Shown here: positions 10,029-18,862 of the stretch, piece after piece
Layout of the letters: the number at the start of each line of letters is the position of its first letter
Numbering within the stretch: the first letter of the stretch is position 1
Source of the DNA: Cymbomonas tetramitiformis
Lineage: Eukaryota > Chlorophyta > Pyramimonadophyceae > Pyramimonadales > Pyramimonadaceae
Direction: 5' to 3'
Assembly (NCBI GenBank): GCA_001247695.2
Contig: LGRX02031357.1
Coordinates: 1-29,965, forward strand
DNA: 29,965 nucleotides
Program-made: the position numbers and the translations under genes
Notes under the pieces: model-generated
What the model saw: only the letters and a program-made list of their open reading frames with translations
What the model was told of the DNA's origin: nothing
The model's database searches: none

Positions 10029-10297
10029 TACTTGAATATCCCGGCTCACGGATATCAGACAATCTTGGAACCAATATAGATAAATCGATTATGTTAAGAA
10101 AATAAACCCTAAGCTAGATATACCCGGAACGGTCTCGGTGTCGGAACGGTCTCGGACCTAGCTACCTGTGACACTCGGTGTGTCACATCACGAACTTACG
10201 GGTCAATCTTCAGTCCAGTGTTGGCTACCTAGATATCTGTCATAGGAGGGGCATGCACCGGGACTCCCGGTCAGGGCTACCTATATAGATTTCAGCA
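10029..10297 (-). mobile_element. Diverged LTR related to the 14.1/17.5-kb LTRs
   Basis: It matches the 254-bp LTRs of the TR-GAG element along its length. Shared features are the end GATTTCAGCA, the core TAAACCCTAAGCTAG with TATACCCGG, repeated GGTCTCGG, a TGTGACAC...GTGTCACA palindrome and a TCTGTCATAGG block. It is about 269 bp with many substitutions, so it is older or another subfamily. On the minus strand a leader lies on one side and a Gag 3' end on the other, which suggests internal sequence on both sides rather than a plain solo LTR. No target duplication was found. Confidence 0.75.
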
Positions 10298-10322
10298 CTT
10301 CGAACAAGCGCCTTTTCAGGTT

Positions 10323-10916
10323 CTATGCATATCTAGTGGGGGCGGCGCATGCCAGGTCATAAAATGGGTCCCATGATTGCTGCGGTTGTGAGGACCACTC
10401 AGGCGGAAGCTGCCTTGACAAGGTTGCATTCAGCCTCATCGGCTGCCGTAAAGGCATCGTGACCACCTGCTCAGGTTCCTGCTGTTGCACCGCAAACGCA
10501 TAACCTGGCATGGCATCATGGGCCGCACGGCCGTGGGATGCCCGATAGGTCTGCGCATACGGGTCCAACCCCAACATCATGGGCGGGTACTGGGGGAGGG
10601 CGCGCCGGTGATGTCGGGGAATGACGGTATCCGAGTCATAATAAGCCCCACCCATTACCCAGTCATATGTCATCTCCGGCGGAGCAGTTTCACTAGGGGA
10701 GGTGGGCACGTGGAAGAGCGCAGGTCTTGACCTCTCCCTTGCACCTGCAGGCGGTGGTGCTGCGGTGGCCGCTGCAGGTTGTGCTGCTGCGGTGGCCGCC
10801 ACATGGCACCTGAGGGGGAGCAAAACAACTTCATTTAGGGTATGGCTTGAAAAATTCACAATGTATACTATTAATGTTGATGCTAATATTGAGTATTTGG
10901 ATGTTGTTGGAAACAA
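10323..10916 (-). pseudogene. Gag C-terminal remnant of the old LTR element
   Basis: The frame is open for 197 codons on the minus strand and ends about 25 bp from the LTR, where the 3' end of a gag gene would lie. The protein is Ala/Pro-rich (about residues 36-60) and then rich in Gln, Pro and Tyr, with the low-complexity style of the intact Gag's C-terminal half. No zinc knuckle or Gag core is present. The first 30 or so residues come from AT-rich DNA beyond about 10815 that looks unrelated, so the true remnant probably spans about 10323-10815 and is truncated. Assignment rests mainly on position and composition. Confidence 0.45.
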
Positions 10917-11535
10917 TGGTGATTTCCGTTTTTTCTAATTCGAGTTAGTTTGGTGTGAAACACATAGAATACTTGTGGGAGTGTAGGACGTTTGTGCGCG
11001 TATGCACTCTAAATGTGTGGTAAGTGTTATATCATGTGATATATGACGCCTACCGTTTGCATATATGTTTAGGGAATATATCAGGTAGTACACAAACTCC
11101 TGGGAGTGTTGTGAGCTAAAATTGAATCACAGAATTCTAAGTTACGAAAAAGCGCTAACTGTTCCCAACAGCAAATATTTCTTAAGTAAACTCATCTATT
11201 TACACCTATCTCTACCGCCGATGTATATACATAACATAGTTCATATTAATACTTGTTTTGCTGCTTAACACGAGGGACCCAACTACACTTGGGGATCTAT
11301 GATGCACACTGTTTACAACCCTCGGGTGATAGCAGATGAGCCCGCTGTTCAGGTCTAATGCAGTGTCCGATATCTAACTTTCACACGTGATGCACAAGAG
11401 GCAAGGCAACGGAAAAATACAAGCATATGTACGTGCTCCTGTGTGAGAAAGCATGAAGGCTTAGTGAGCCGCATATTGTGCACTTGCCGACGGAACCGAC
11501 GGCTAATGTTAAAACGAACATAAACCGTCGGCTCC
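10917..11535. other. Gene-free interior of the TIR element
   Basis: No convincing ORF is seen. Small palindromes occur, for example ATATCATGTGATAT at about 11029-11042 and a CGACGG/CCGTCG inverted pair at about 11490-11532. Nothing else was recognised. Confidence 0.5.
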
Positions 11536-11870
11536 ATCCCCCCCGGAACTGTTGGGATTCTAACCCAAACTGAGTGGGTTATACTCATACTACAGTCCCA
11601 AAAAAACGCCTGTTCAAATATACACTCCTTCCCTTACTGCGTATTGCATCCTGCATCACACAGTCAGGGTTCTAACCGTACTGCCTGTAAAACGTACAGC
11701 GAACGGGATGCAGTGCTGCAGGCTGTTGTTGTGTGCAATAGATCTAGCTTCCTACCTGTGGCACTCGCATCCACGCTCCCCCCCCCACGGAACTGTTGGG
11801 ATTTCAACCCAAGCTGAGTGGGGTTTACCCCAACACTCAGACTGCAGCCCCCAAAACACCGTCTGAAGTC
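11536..11870. repeat. Diverged duplicated block with T-arm-like hairpins
   Basis: Two similar blocks start near 11536 and 11785. Both read C-rich tract, GGAACTGTTGGGATT, AACCCAA, CTGAGTGGG, then a CAGTCCC or CAGCCCCC stretch, about 250 bp apart. On the minus strand each folds a 5-bp stem TTGGG/CCCAA with a 7-nt loop (TTAGAAT or TTGAAAT), like a tRNA T-arm, and a second hairpin TGAGT...ACTCA next to it. A matching 5' acceptor strand and anticodon arm could not be found, so this is not called a tRNA. Confidence 0.5.
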
Positions 11871-11965
11871 AAGACGAAGTTAAGAAACAATATGCACACG
11901 CAAGCAAGTCTGCACCTTAGGCCCTAGTAAGGTAAACTTAAATTAATCACAGGCTGCAGCGGAGC

Positions 11966-12241
11966 TTGCGGCACCTTGAGAGAGATTTTTCCGACTCCGA
12001 TTCATCATTTCCAGCCTCCGAAAAAAGAATAGTGAGGGTACCGCGAAAAAGCAAAAAGACAGCTGCTCAGCAGCACATACCAACCTGCGGGGAAAACATT
12101 TCGTTGGCATATCTTTGTGGGAGTTTTAAAAAACTGTCCAGGCAGATCTGCAGACAGGAAAGCAAACCAGAGTTACAGGGGGAGCGAGCAGGGGTGATTA
12201 AACCCGAGGACCTTAAGATCCGCCAGAGAAATATTCTCTGA
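11966..12241 (+). CDS. Coding-like fragment, unknown
   Basis: An open frame of 91 codons begins at a TTG rather than an ATG and ends in TGA. The product has an acidic serine stretch (FSDSDSS), then a basic stretch (RVPRKSKK), then an unremarkable mixed region. The composition looks more like protein than the surrounding repeats, and it could be an exon or remnant of an internal gene of the TIR element. No family was recognised, and the lack of a start makes it weak. Confidence 0.25.
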   Translation: MRHLERDFSDSDSSFPASEKRIVRVPRKSKKTAAQQHIPTCGENISLAYLCGSFKKLSRQICRQESKPELQGERAGVIKPEDLKIRQRNIL

Positions 12242-12362
12242 ACGCGCTGCTCCCTTGAAGAGAAAACGTAAAACCCTTCCTGCTGGGTCAAACAAGCTTG
12301 TGACCGCGTTTAGTGTCAGGTGAGATGTGCAGTAAAGCGGTGCACCACAACAATTCAACCCT

Positions 12363-13580
12363 GTGAGCAGAACATTACAGAAGTGCTTATTGCGCAGTGG
12401 CTCTCGTGTCGTTCGTTCAATTATAATGTGTCGGAGGAGGGCTCCGATATACATTATCGCCCTCCCGATCATTCCATCCCTTGATCGTGTGGGCGAAACG
12501 TCATGACCATTCGAGCTTCCTGTGAGCAGGTATCGGACTTTTGGCCTGACATGCCTACGGTGTCGTGACGGAATTTCAATTAAATTATCTGATATGCATT
12601 ATCGCCCTCCCGATCATCCCATCACCTAATCGTGGGTGCGATACATGCGCCACGTGAAACATGACATGTCCGGGGCGATAAATCATTACACGATCGAATC
12701 TTGAATCGAAATTTATGAATCGCCCGCACGATCGACGCATCAGTTGATCGTGAGTGCGATACATGCGCCACGTGAAACATGACATGTCCGGGGCGATAAA
12801 TCATTACACGATCGAATCTTGAATCGAAATTTATGAATCGCCCGCACGATCGACGCATCAGTTGATCGTGAGTGCGATACACACGCCACGTGAAATATAA
12901 CATGTCCGGGTGCGGATGAATCAAGAAATGGCGGATCGCCCCCACGATCGAACCAGCGGCAACAGTCATTTCATCCTGGGGGCGATACTTACGCTACGTA
13001 TACTTTTCCACGATCGACTAATCGACCGTATTCATATTCCTTTGAGCAGAAAATTAGTGCTTGCGAAGTGGCTCTCGTGTCGTTCGTTCAATTATAATGT
13101 GTCGGAGGAGGGCTCCGATATACATTATCGCCCTCCCGATCATCCCATCCCTTGATCGTGTGGGCGAAACGTCATGACCATTCGAGCTTCCTGTGAGCAG
13201 GTATCGGACTTTTGGCCTGACATGCCTACGGTGTCGTGACGGAATTTCAATTAAAGTATCTGATATGCATTATCGCCCTCCCGATCATCCCATCACCTAA
13301 TCGTGGGTGCGATACATGCGCCACGTGAAACATGACATGTCCGGGGCGATAAATCATTACACGATCGAATCTTGAATCGAAATTTATGAATCGCCCGCAC
13401 GATCGACGCATCAGTTGATCGTGGGTGCGATACACACGCCACGTGAAATATAACATGTCCGGGTGCGGATGAATCAAGAAATGGCGGATCGCCCCCACGA
13501 TCGAACCAGCGGCAACAGTCATTTCATCCTGGGGGCGATACTTACGCTACGTATACTTTTCCACGATCGACTAATCGACT
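12363..13580. repeat. Tandem duplication of a 0.68-kb unit containing about 118-bp hairpin repeats
   Basis: Copy 1 is 12363-13041 and copy 2 is 13042-about 13580; both start TGAGCAGAA and end near CGATCGACTAATCGAC. They are nearly identical except that copy 2 lacks one internal unit. Inside copy 1, subunits begin near 12603, 12721, 12839 and 12937, spaced 118, 118 and 98 bp. Each opens with an inverted repeat such as ATCGCCCGCACGATC paired with GATCGTGAGTGCGAT. Other units use different but still pairing arms, such as ATCGCCCCCA with TGGGGGCGAT. Most units also carry CACGTG. Function unknown. Confidence 0.85.
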
Positions 13581-13871
13581 ATTCATATTCCTAAGGTATG
13601 TGGGTGTCCGTTCATTAAAAGTTCTGACATGCAAATATGTTTATTAAAGGCGTGCATTCGCCAGTAGATTCCTTACATGTCGTTTGCCGCTTTTGAGTGG
13701 CGTTTTTCGAAAAGGGATGCCTCTTCCTTCCGGTACCTTGTGGATGTATTGCCATGGCCCGTGAGCCTCGGCGACATGGCGCGCAACTTGCCTTTGGAGT
13801 TTCCTTTTGCACCAACGAATGTGATTCATGCAACATAACTAGCGGGGCAGATCTCGCGAGTTCGTCGATAA

Positions 13872-14036
13872 ATGGAATGTTTTAACTGGAAAACCGAGCA
13901 CCGTGTTAAGAAAAGGCGCCTTGAAAAGCATGCGCGAAGGAGGGAAGCTCGCAGGGAAGTGACAATGACCAGACGCAAATACCGCGGTAAGGAGTCGTCT
14001 ATAGGGTGTCCGATGCTGAGCACCAACGCATCCTAG
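13872..14036 (+). CDS. Small highly basic ORF, 54 aa, unknown
   Basis: An ATG directly after an in-frame TAA opens 54 codons ending in TAG. The middle is strongly basic, with KKRRLEKHARRREARRE followed by TRRKYRGKE, as in nucleic-acid-binding tails. No family was recognised. It lies inside the TIR element, 117 bp left of the TR-GAG insertion, and could be a remnant of an internal protein. Chance is not excluded at this length. Confidence 0.25.
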   Translation: MECFNWKTEHRVKKRRLEKHARRREARREVTMTRRKYRGKESSIGCPMLSTNAS

Positions 14037-14148
14037 GGTTGTTGAGAAGAAGTATAATCATCACCGCAGGATAGATCACTAGAATCTTAGAACCCAAACA
14101 ACACCATGTTGAATAGCATTTGGTCTCGGCGTGCCGTGCTCCCGTGCA

Positions 14149-14153
14149 TAACG
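14149..14153. repeat. Left 5-bp target duplication of the TR-GAG element
   Basis: TAACG directly precedes the left LTR and recurs at 17719-17723 directly after the right LTR. Confidence 0.85.
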
Positions 14154-14407
14154 TACCGGAATATCCAAGTACACTAGATATCAGAAAGTCCCGTACTCGT
14201 GTGGATAAACTGTATAAGATAAATAAACCCTAAGCTAGATATACCCGGAACGGTCTCGGACGGTCTCGGAGTCTAGCCTACCTGTGACACGGCGTGTGTC
14301 ACAGTACGAACCTACAGATCGGTCAGCAGTCCAGTGTTGGTCCTAGGGATCTGTCATAGGGGCCTGACCGGGACTCCCAGTCAGGGCTGCCTATACAGAT
14401 TTCAGCA
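14154..14407 (-). repeat. 3' LTR of the TR-GAG element
   Basis: This 254-bp copy differs from the 17465-17718 copy at three sites (GTATAAG versus GTGTAAG, CACGGCG versus CACAGCG, ATCGGTC versus ATCAGTC). On the minus strand it has a TATA-like GGGTATATC, two tandem CCGAGACCGT copies just upstream of it, and a GTGACAC...GTGTCAC palindrome, a plausible promoter layout. Confidence 0.92.
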
Positions 14408-14738
14408 CACCACCCCAGCACTGTGGGTGGTGACTAGCTAGGAGAGTCAGAAAATGTAAAGCTGTAAGTGTTAGGGCAGGAGCCAGGGTGACAAGGCCTA
14501 ACTGCTAATCTAACTGTGCAATTATGATACACAAATTAGAACCCTCTAGCTAGCACAAGAGCAGAAACTCACAGGCAATTAAGGTCCTGCTAAACTACTG
14601 ATAGGCTCTGTGTCAGCAAGTCAAATTGAAGATTTCAAAGGTGTCAAAGTAAAACCATAAACCAGATTGAAGAAGTCTTTGAGGTCACAGGAGTTCTGCA
14701 CACCACCATGTTGGTGTGCCTCCAGAGTGAGCAAGAAG

Positions 14739-17066
14739 TCAATCGACAGTACCAAAGTAATCAGCGGTGGCCTCACGGAAGTCCATCCCATAGTAGGAAG
14801 TAAAGTAACCAGCACCGTAGTAGTGCTCCGCATCAAGAGGACCGCTCTCATGTAAGGCCATGCCGTAGTAGAATGCCATGTCAAAGCCCAAGTCCGCTTG
14901 AGCCAAATCCTGAAATGCTAGCAGGCTCAAAGTGTCAGGAGGCTCGGGCGGCTGAAGCTGTGGTAAACCGCCAGCTAACAAGAGATCCCGAGCCGGCATC
15001 ACGGAGTCAACTAAATCACTCGTAGAGTAAAATGACGGAGCCACCCAATCGAGATCACCACCAGGCGAAGGCACCTCCGTAGCCGGTGCACATGCCGACA
15101 CAGCAGTAGCTGTGGACGCCGAAGCAGATACACCCGCAAAAGAAATGCACAACAGAGAGAGCACCGCGAGAGCGCCGATCGCCGGAGTGCCGAAGCCGAA
15201 AGGCGGCACACCGCATCCGACAGCACCGGATGTAGCCCGCGGCTTAATCGCGAAAGTACCGTCGGCATAATCCTCGTAGTCGTCCGTGTCATAGCCTGTC
15301 AGGTCAGAGGGGTGGACGGCGGCGTGATTCACCGTCTGCACGAAGCCTCCGAACTCACCGCATGTCGCCTCTGTGGTGGTTACCCGCGCCGATTGAACTG
15401 GCGCGGGCCGTACATCCTTCGCCTGCGAAACAGGCATAGCAGGGGCCGGCACGGCGGACGCCGATACCGCCGCACCACCTGCCGGAACCTGCCCCTTCGG
15501 TGTGATCCCCGCCGCAGCGGCAGGGCCACACACCAAAGCCGACGCATGCTCCTCAACCGCACTCCCAGGAACAAAGGATGCGTGAGTGTAATGTACCTTT
15601 TCTTGGGCGGCCTGAACCTCAGAGGTGAGGGCATCAAGCCGCCGCAAGATGTGCTCGTCGTCGGTCCCGCCAGAAGGCGGAGGCGGCACGCTGAATCCGT
15701 AGGCCGCCACGTCGATCCCACCGACGCCGTCCGCGGAGAGCACCGCGGGCGGACCATACGCCAATGCCGCATGCGAGAAGGCCTCCGGCCCACTGTCCGC
15801 CGCGTCCTGGAAGACCTGCACGAGCGCCAATGCGTGCAGGCCCTCCGCGTCCTCCTGCTCAATGGGAATGCAGAAAGCCGCGGCCGTGGCTGGTGAGTGC
15901 TGGCGACCGCCAAGCGGGCAGTCGCGATACGGGTGATATACTTCACCTTTACCGGCCTTGCGGCAGCGGTGGCACAGCGGCTTCGCTCTCATGCTGTCGC
16001 GGTCAAAGCCGACCGCGGGGGGGCTGCCTGCACCCACGCGAAACCCCCTCGGATGCTGCTTCCCGCGATGCTGCGGCTGCGGCTGCTGTCCCCCGCCCGC
16101 ACGGCCACCTCGCACCAAGGCCTTTAAGGCCGCGATCTCCTCGAGGAGCACCGCGTACTCCGACGATGTGACCAGCGCGGAGGGCTTACCGTCCATCCCC
16201 AGCACCTGCTTCTCACGTGCCGACGCCCCCTCGTCCGACTGTGCCCATGCCTGGAAGATGGCCACGACGAGAGCCTGTAGCGAGCGGAGAGTAACTCCGC
16301 CGAGGTCACCCGCAAGCGGATAACGCACCTTCACCGCCGCGTAGAAGACCGGGTCGAGGCGGTTGTACAACGAGAGCTTGCGGGTCTCGTCGGTGGGCCG
16401 CCAGTCAGGAGCGCGGTTATCCCGCACCAGACGTTGCTCACGAGCCAAGATCGGCTGCGGGTCAACGCCCGCGGGATAACGAAGCGCTGCGTGCTCCTGC
16501 TGGTGGCTCTCGCGTAAGAACGCCGGCACGCTCCCCTTGATGATGTCGATGAGAGCCCGACGTCCATCTCGGTCAGCTGAAGAGTCCGTACCCCGAAGCC
16601 AGGTGTCGGCCACAGAGTTCCGCTCCACGACGAGGGCCAAGACGTCATAGAGAAGCCCATTCACCTTCTCGATAACCAGAGAGGTGGGGTCGTCGAGGTC
16701 AAAGGGGGTCAAGTCCAGCCCGGCGGACTCAAACTCTGTCCGAAGCCGCACCACCAACTCGGAGAGACGGTCGGTGTCGTCAGTGCCACGATAATGATGT
16801 TTCTTGGAACCAAGGATATCCTCGCGGATACCCTTGGCCCAAGCCCGATGCAACCTCCCCTTGTAGACCACGTCAACAGCGGCGTGTTGGTCAACAAGAT
16901 GTTTCCGCAACGCGACAGCGGTGTCGGAGTTGCTGGAAACAGCAGGGGGCACCACAGGTGGAGTGCTAGCGGTCGGAGTGTCCCGAACCGCATCCAAAAG
17001 CCGTATAGAGGCGTCCAAGTCGGAGTCCTTCAATAGGCGTTTGCGAGCTCGTGTAGATGTAGCCAT
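14739..17066 (-). CDS. gag: Gag protein of the TR-GAG element, 775 aa
   Basis: I place the start at 17064-17066 (MATSTRARKR) because a basic, Gag-like N-terminus begins there. The frame is open 87 codons further upstream to 17327, including a hydrophobic stretch read from the leader, which I regard as non-coding or doubtful. A capsid-like region spans about residues 60-310, with RDGRRAL at 166-172 matched by RDGKRAL in the Gag at 24.9-25.7 kb. A zinc knuckle C365-X2-C368-X9-H378-X4-C383 differs from the usual CX2CX4HX4C by a longer middle spacer. Residues 400-775 have no recognised domain but include a probable membrane-spanning stretch (about 629-655) and three YYG motifs near the end. No protease or pol domain follows. 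It should form particles for RNA packaging. Confidence 0.85.
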   Translation of the reverse strand: MATSTRARKRLLKDSDLDASIRLLDAVRDTPTASTPPVVPPAVSSNSDTAVALRKHLVDQHAAVDVVYKGRLHRAWAKGIREDILGSKKHHYRGTDDTDRLSELVVRLRTEFESAGLDLTPFDLDDPTSLVIEKVNGLLYDVLALVVERNSVADTWLRGTDSSADRDGRRALIDIIKGSVPAFLRESHQQEHAALRYPAGVDPQPILAREQRLVRDNRAPDWRPTDETRKLSLYNRLDPVFYAAVKVRYPLAGDLGGVTLRSLQALVVAIFQAWAQSDEGASAREKQVLGMDGKPSALVTSSEYAVLLEEIAALKALVRGGRAGGGQQPQPQHRGKQHPRGFRVGAGSPPAVGFDRDSMRAKPLCHRCRKAGKGEVYHPYRDCPLGGRQHSPATAAAFCIPIEQEDAEGLHALALVQVFQDAADSGPEAFSHAALAYGPPAVLSADGVGGIDVAAYGFSVPPPPSGGTDDEHILRRLDALTSEVQAAQEKVHYTHASFVPGSAVEEHASALVCGPAAAAGITPKGQVPAGGAAVSASAVPAPAMPVSQAKDVRPAPVQSARVTTTEATCGEFGGFVQTVNHAAVHPSDLTGYDTDDYEDYADGTFAIKPRATSGAVGCGVPPFGFGTPAIGALAVLSLLCISFAGVSASASTATAVSACAPATEVPSPGGDLDWVAPSFYSTSDLVDSVMPARDLLLAGGLPQLQPPEPPDTLSLLAFQDLAQADLGFDMAFYYGMALHESGPLDAEHYYGAGYFTSYYGMDFREATADYFGTVD

Positions 17067-17405
17067 ACTTCTGAAAGCCAGAGAAAAGATGATGCGCGGT
17101 AGCACGTTTGGGTGTTGTGGCGGAAATGGAGAGATGACGTAACGGCAGAACGTGCGGAGCGGCGAAAAGAGCGTGGGGCACTTGCAGAAGTCGGAGTGGT
17201 CGAAGGTGTCCGGATCACCAGCCCAAAATGCGTAAACCAGCGGGATCAGGGCAGGTAAAACAACGCAAATGAACATTGCCACAACCGAGCAATAGCAACG
17301 CGCGGTGCCCATGACTCGCAGCCGCAAAAGACGTCTACCGTAAAATCATGTCCAAATCCTAGTCGCACCCAAACGCGCAAGTGCGCACCACCTCTTCAAG
17401 CGGCT

Positions 17406-17464
17406 GCTTAGCCAATCATGGCCAAGATAGCAAGTGGAATGAAAACGTGGATGGGGCCACGACC
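17406..17464 (-). promoter_or_regulatory. 5' leader: primer-binding site and conserved leader motif
   Basis: On the minus strand the LTR end CCGGTA is followed by GGTCG and then TGGCCCCATCC, a candidate primer-binding site starting with TGG five bases inside. About 40 nt further on, 17406-17422 (minus strand GCCATGATTGGCTAAGC) is identical over 17 bases to the leader of the unrelated-looking LTR element at 25980-25996. Conservation where the LTRs have diverged suggests a packaging or dimerisation signal (inference). Confidence 0.5.
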
Positions 17465-17718
17465 TACCGGAATATCCAAGTACACTAGATATCAGAAAGT
17501 CCCGTACTCGTGTGGATAAACTGTGTAAGATAAATAAACCCTAAGCTAGATATACCCGGAACGGTCTCGGACGGTCTCGGAGTCTAGCCTACCTGTGACA
17601 CAGCGTGTGTCACAGTACGAACCTACAGATCAGTCAGCAGTCCAGTGTTGGTCCTAGGGATCTGTCATAGGGGCCTGACCGGGACTCCCAGTCAGGGCTG
17701 CCTATACAGATTTCAGCA
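17465..17718 (-). repeat. 5' LTR of the TR-GAG element
   Basis: This is the upstream LTR for the minus-strand gag. It has the same length and ends as the 14154-14407 copy, with three differences, and drives transcription leftward by position. Confidence 0.92.
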
Positions 17719-17723
17719 TAACG
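17719..17723. repeat. Right 5-bp target duplication of the TR-GAG element
   Basis: TAACG directly follows the LTR end TTTCAGCA and matches 14149-14153. Confidence 0.85.
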
Positions 17724-17774
17724 CCCGACAGGGCCCACGAATAATATACCAAAATAACAAGGATTTTGTAATCG

Positions 17775-18808
17775 ATTTGGATAAATTTCAAATTGCGATT
17801 CCCATCAAAATTGCTTATGTGATACTTAAAGCCCCTCAAATCCACGAATATGTGCACTCCACACGCGCGGAGTGGCGTAGAACGCCAAAACAGGCCCACA
17901 ACTGGCCGAAACAGGCAAAAAAATCGATTTCTGTTGAAATTTGGGCCAAAAAATTATTTTTTCCAAAATTTCAAATTGCGATTCCCATTAGGAGTGCTTA
18001 GGTGATATGTGAAAATCCTCATTTCCACGAATATGTGCACTCCACACGCGCGGAGTGGCGTAGAACGCCAAAACAGGCCCGCAACTGGCCGAAACAGGCA
18101 AAAAAATCGATTTCTGTTGAAATTTGGGCCAAAAAAATATTTTTTTTCCAAAGTTTCAAATTGCGATTCCCATCAGGAGTGCTTAGGTGATATGTGAAAA
18201 TCCTCATTTCCACGAATATGTGCACTCCACACGCGCGGAGTGGCGTAGAACGCCAAAACGCCCGCGACAGGCCGACGAACAGGCAAAAAGAAAAACGATT
18301 TCTGTTGAAATTTGGGCCAAAAAAATATTTTTTTCCAAAATTTCAAATTGCGATTCCCATCAGGAGTGCTTAGGTGATATGTGAAAACCCTCATTTCCAC
18401 GAATATGCGCACTCCACACGCGCGGAGTGGCGTAGAACGCCAAAACAGGCCCGCGACAGGCCGAAACAGGCAAAAAATCGCGATTTTCGGCCGATTTGAG
18501 CCAAAAAAATATTTTTTTCCAAAATTTCAAATTGCGGTGACCATCGTGATTAATTACCTGACATATGAAACCCCTCAATTCCACGAATCGCTGCACTCCT
18601 CACCCGCGTAATGGAGTAGAAGGCCAAATCAAGCTAAAAACAACGGTTTTTCGGCGATTTCACCCTGAAAAAATATTTCTTTGGGAAAATGAAAAAAAAT
18701 TGCATTTTTTAAATTCCTGCGATTCCACAGCGATTACATTACATCATAGAAATATTCCATTATAGTTGTGACACATACTTAAGCCATTCTCACTCGTGCG
18801 ACGGCTCA
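17775..18808 (-). repeat. Right arm of the TIR element: inverted tandem repeats
   Basis: Four full units and a degenerate outer one are the reverse complement of the left-arm repeats. GTAGAACGCC occurs near 17876, 18059, 18244 and 18430, a period of about 183-186 bp. The outermost part (18530-18808) pairs with 8527-8800, including the AATTGAGGGGTTTC block and the terminal CTCACTCGTGCGACGGCTCA. Confidence 0.92.
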
Positions 18809-18862
18809 TACATCAAAACAGAGCCATCGAAACTTTTTCCACTTGCTGACCTAAGACAGGAA

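Larger units (their letters stand above)
14154..17718 (-). mobile_element. Gag-only LTR retrotransposon (TR-GAG type), minus strand
   Basis: Two 254-bp direct repeats (14154-14407 and 17465-17718) flank about 3.06 kb of internal DNA with one large Gag gene. A 5-bp duplication TAACG flanks the whole. The LTRs differ at three positions that I can see, so the insertion is recent. On the coding strand the LTR begins TGCTGAAATC and ends CCGGTA. A leader with a primer-binding candidate lies at 17400-17464. No protease, integrase, RT or RNase H motifs were found, so mobility would depend on an autonomous partner. It sits inside the TIR element, which sits inside the LINE, and is the youngest layer of the nest. 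Confidence 0.92.
8527..18808. mobile_element. 10.3-kb TIR element with tandem-repeat arms, inserted in the LINE
   Basis: Both ends read inward as [C/T]GAGC[G/C]GTCGCACGAGTGAG (18 of 20 identical) and adjoin TA on each side (8525-8526 and 18809-18810). The flanks share CATAC around that TA. Each arm is about 1-1.3 kb of inverted-orientation tandem repeats. Removing the element with one TA rejoins the LINE frame exactly, which confirms both the insertion and the boundary. TA duplication is typical of Tc1/mariner-like elements, but the arms resemble foldback elements; no transposase was recognised, so the class is left open. The interior carries LTR remnants, a hairpin-unit array and a later LTR-element insertion (14154-17718). 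Without that insertion it would be about 6.7 kb. Confidence 0.8.

Noticed and set aside
11536..11625. tRNA gene on the minus strand
   Set aside because: Only a T-arm-like hairpin fits; no matching acceptor 5' strand or anticodon arm.
13615..13885. ORFs on both strands at 13.6-13.9 kb
   Set aside because: Short, overlapping on opposite strands, with no composition or motif support.
15011..16660. ORFs of 60-194 aa on both strands inside the Gag gene
   Set aside because: GC-rich shadow frames of the 775-aa Gag; Arg-rich with no domain.
17067..17327. 87-residue N-terminal extension of Gag with a hydrophobic stretch
   Set aside because: It reads through the leader; the basic MATSTRARKR start fits Gag better. 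Not excluded, only not preferred.
17645..18611. ORFs of 60-118 aa across the right arm
   Set aside because: They are reverse-complement copies of the same repeat translations.
8521..18814. 4-bp ACAT as the target duplication of the TIR element
   Set aside because: It also flanks the ends, but removing the element with ACAT shifts the LINE frame, while TA (within CATAC) keeps it.
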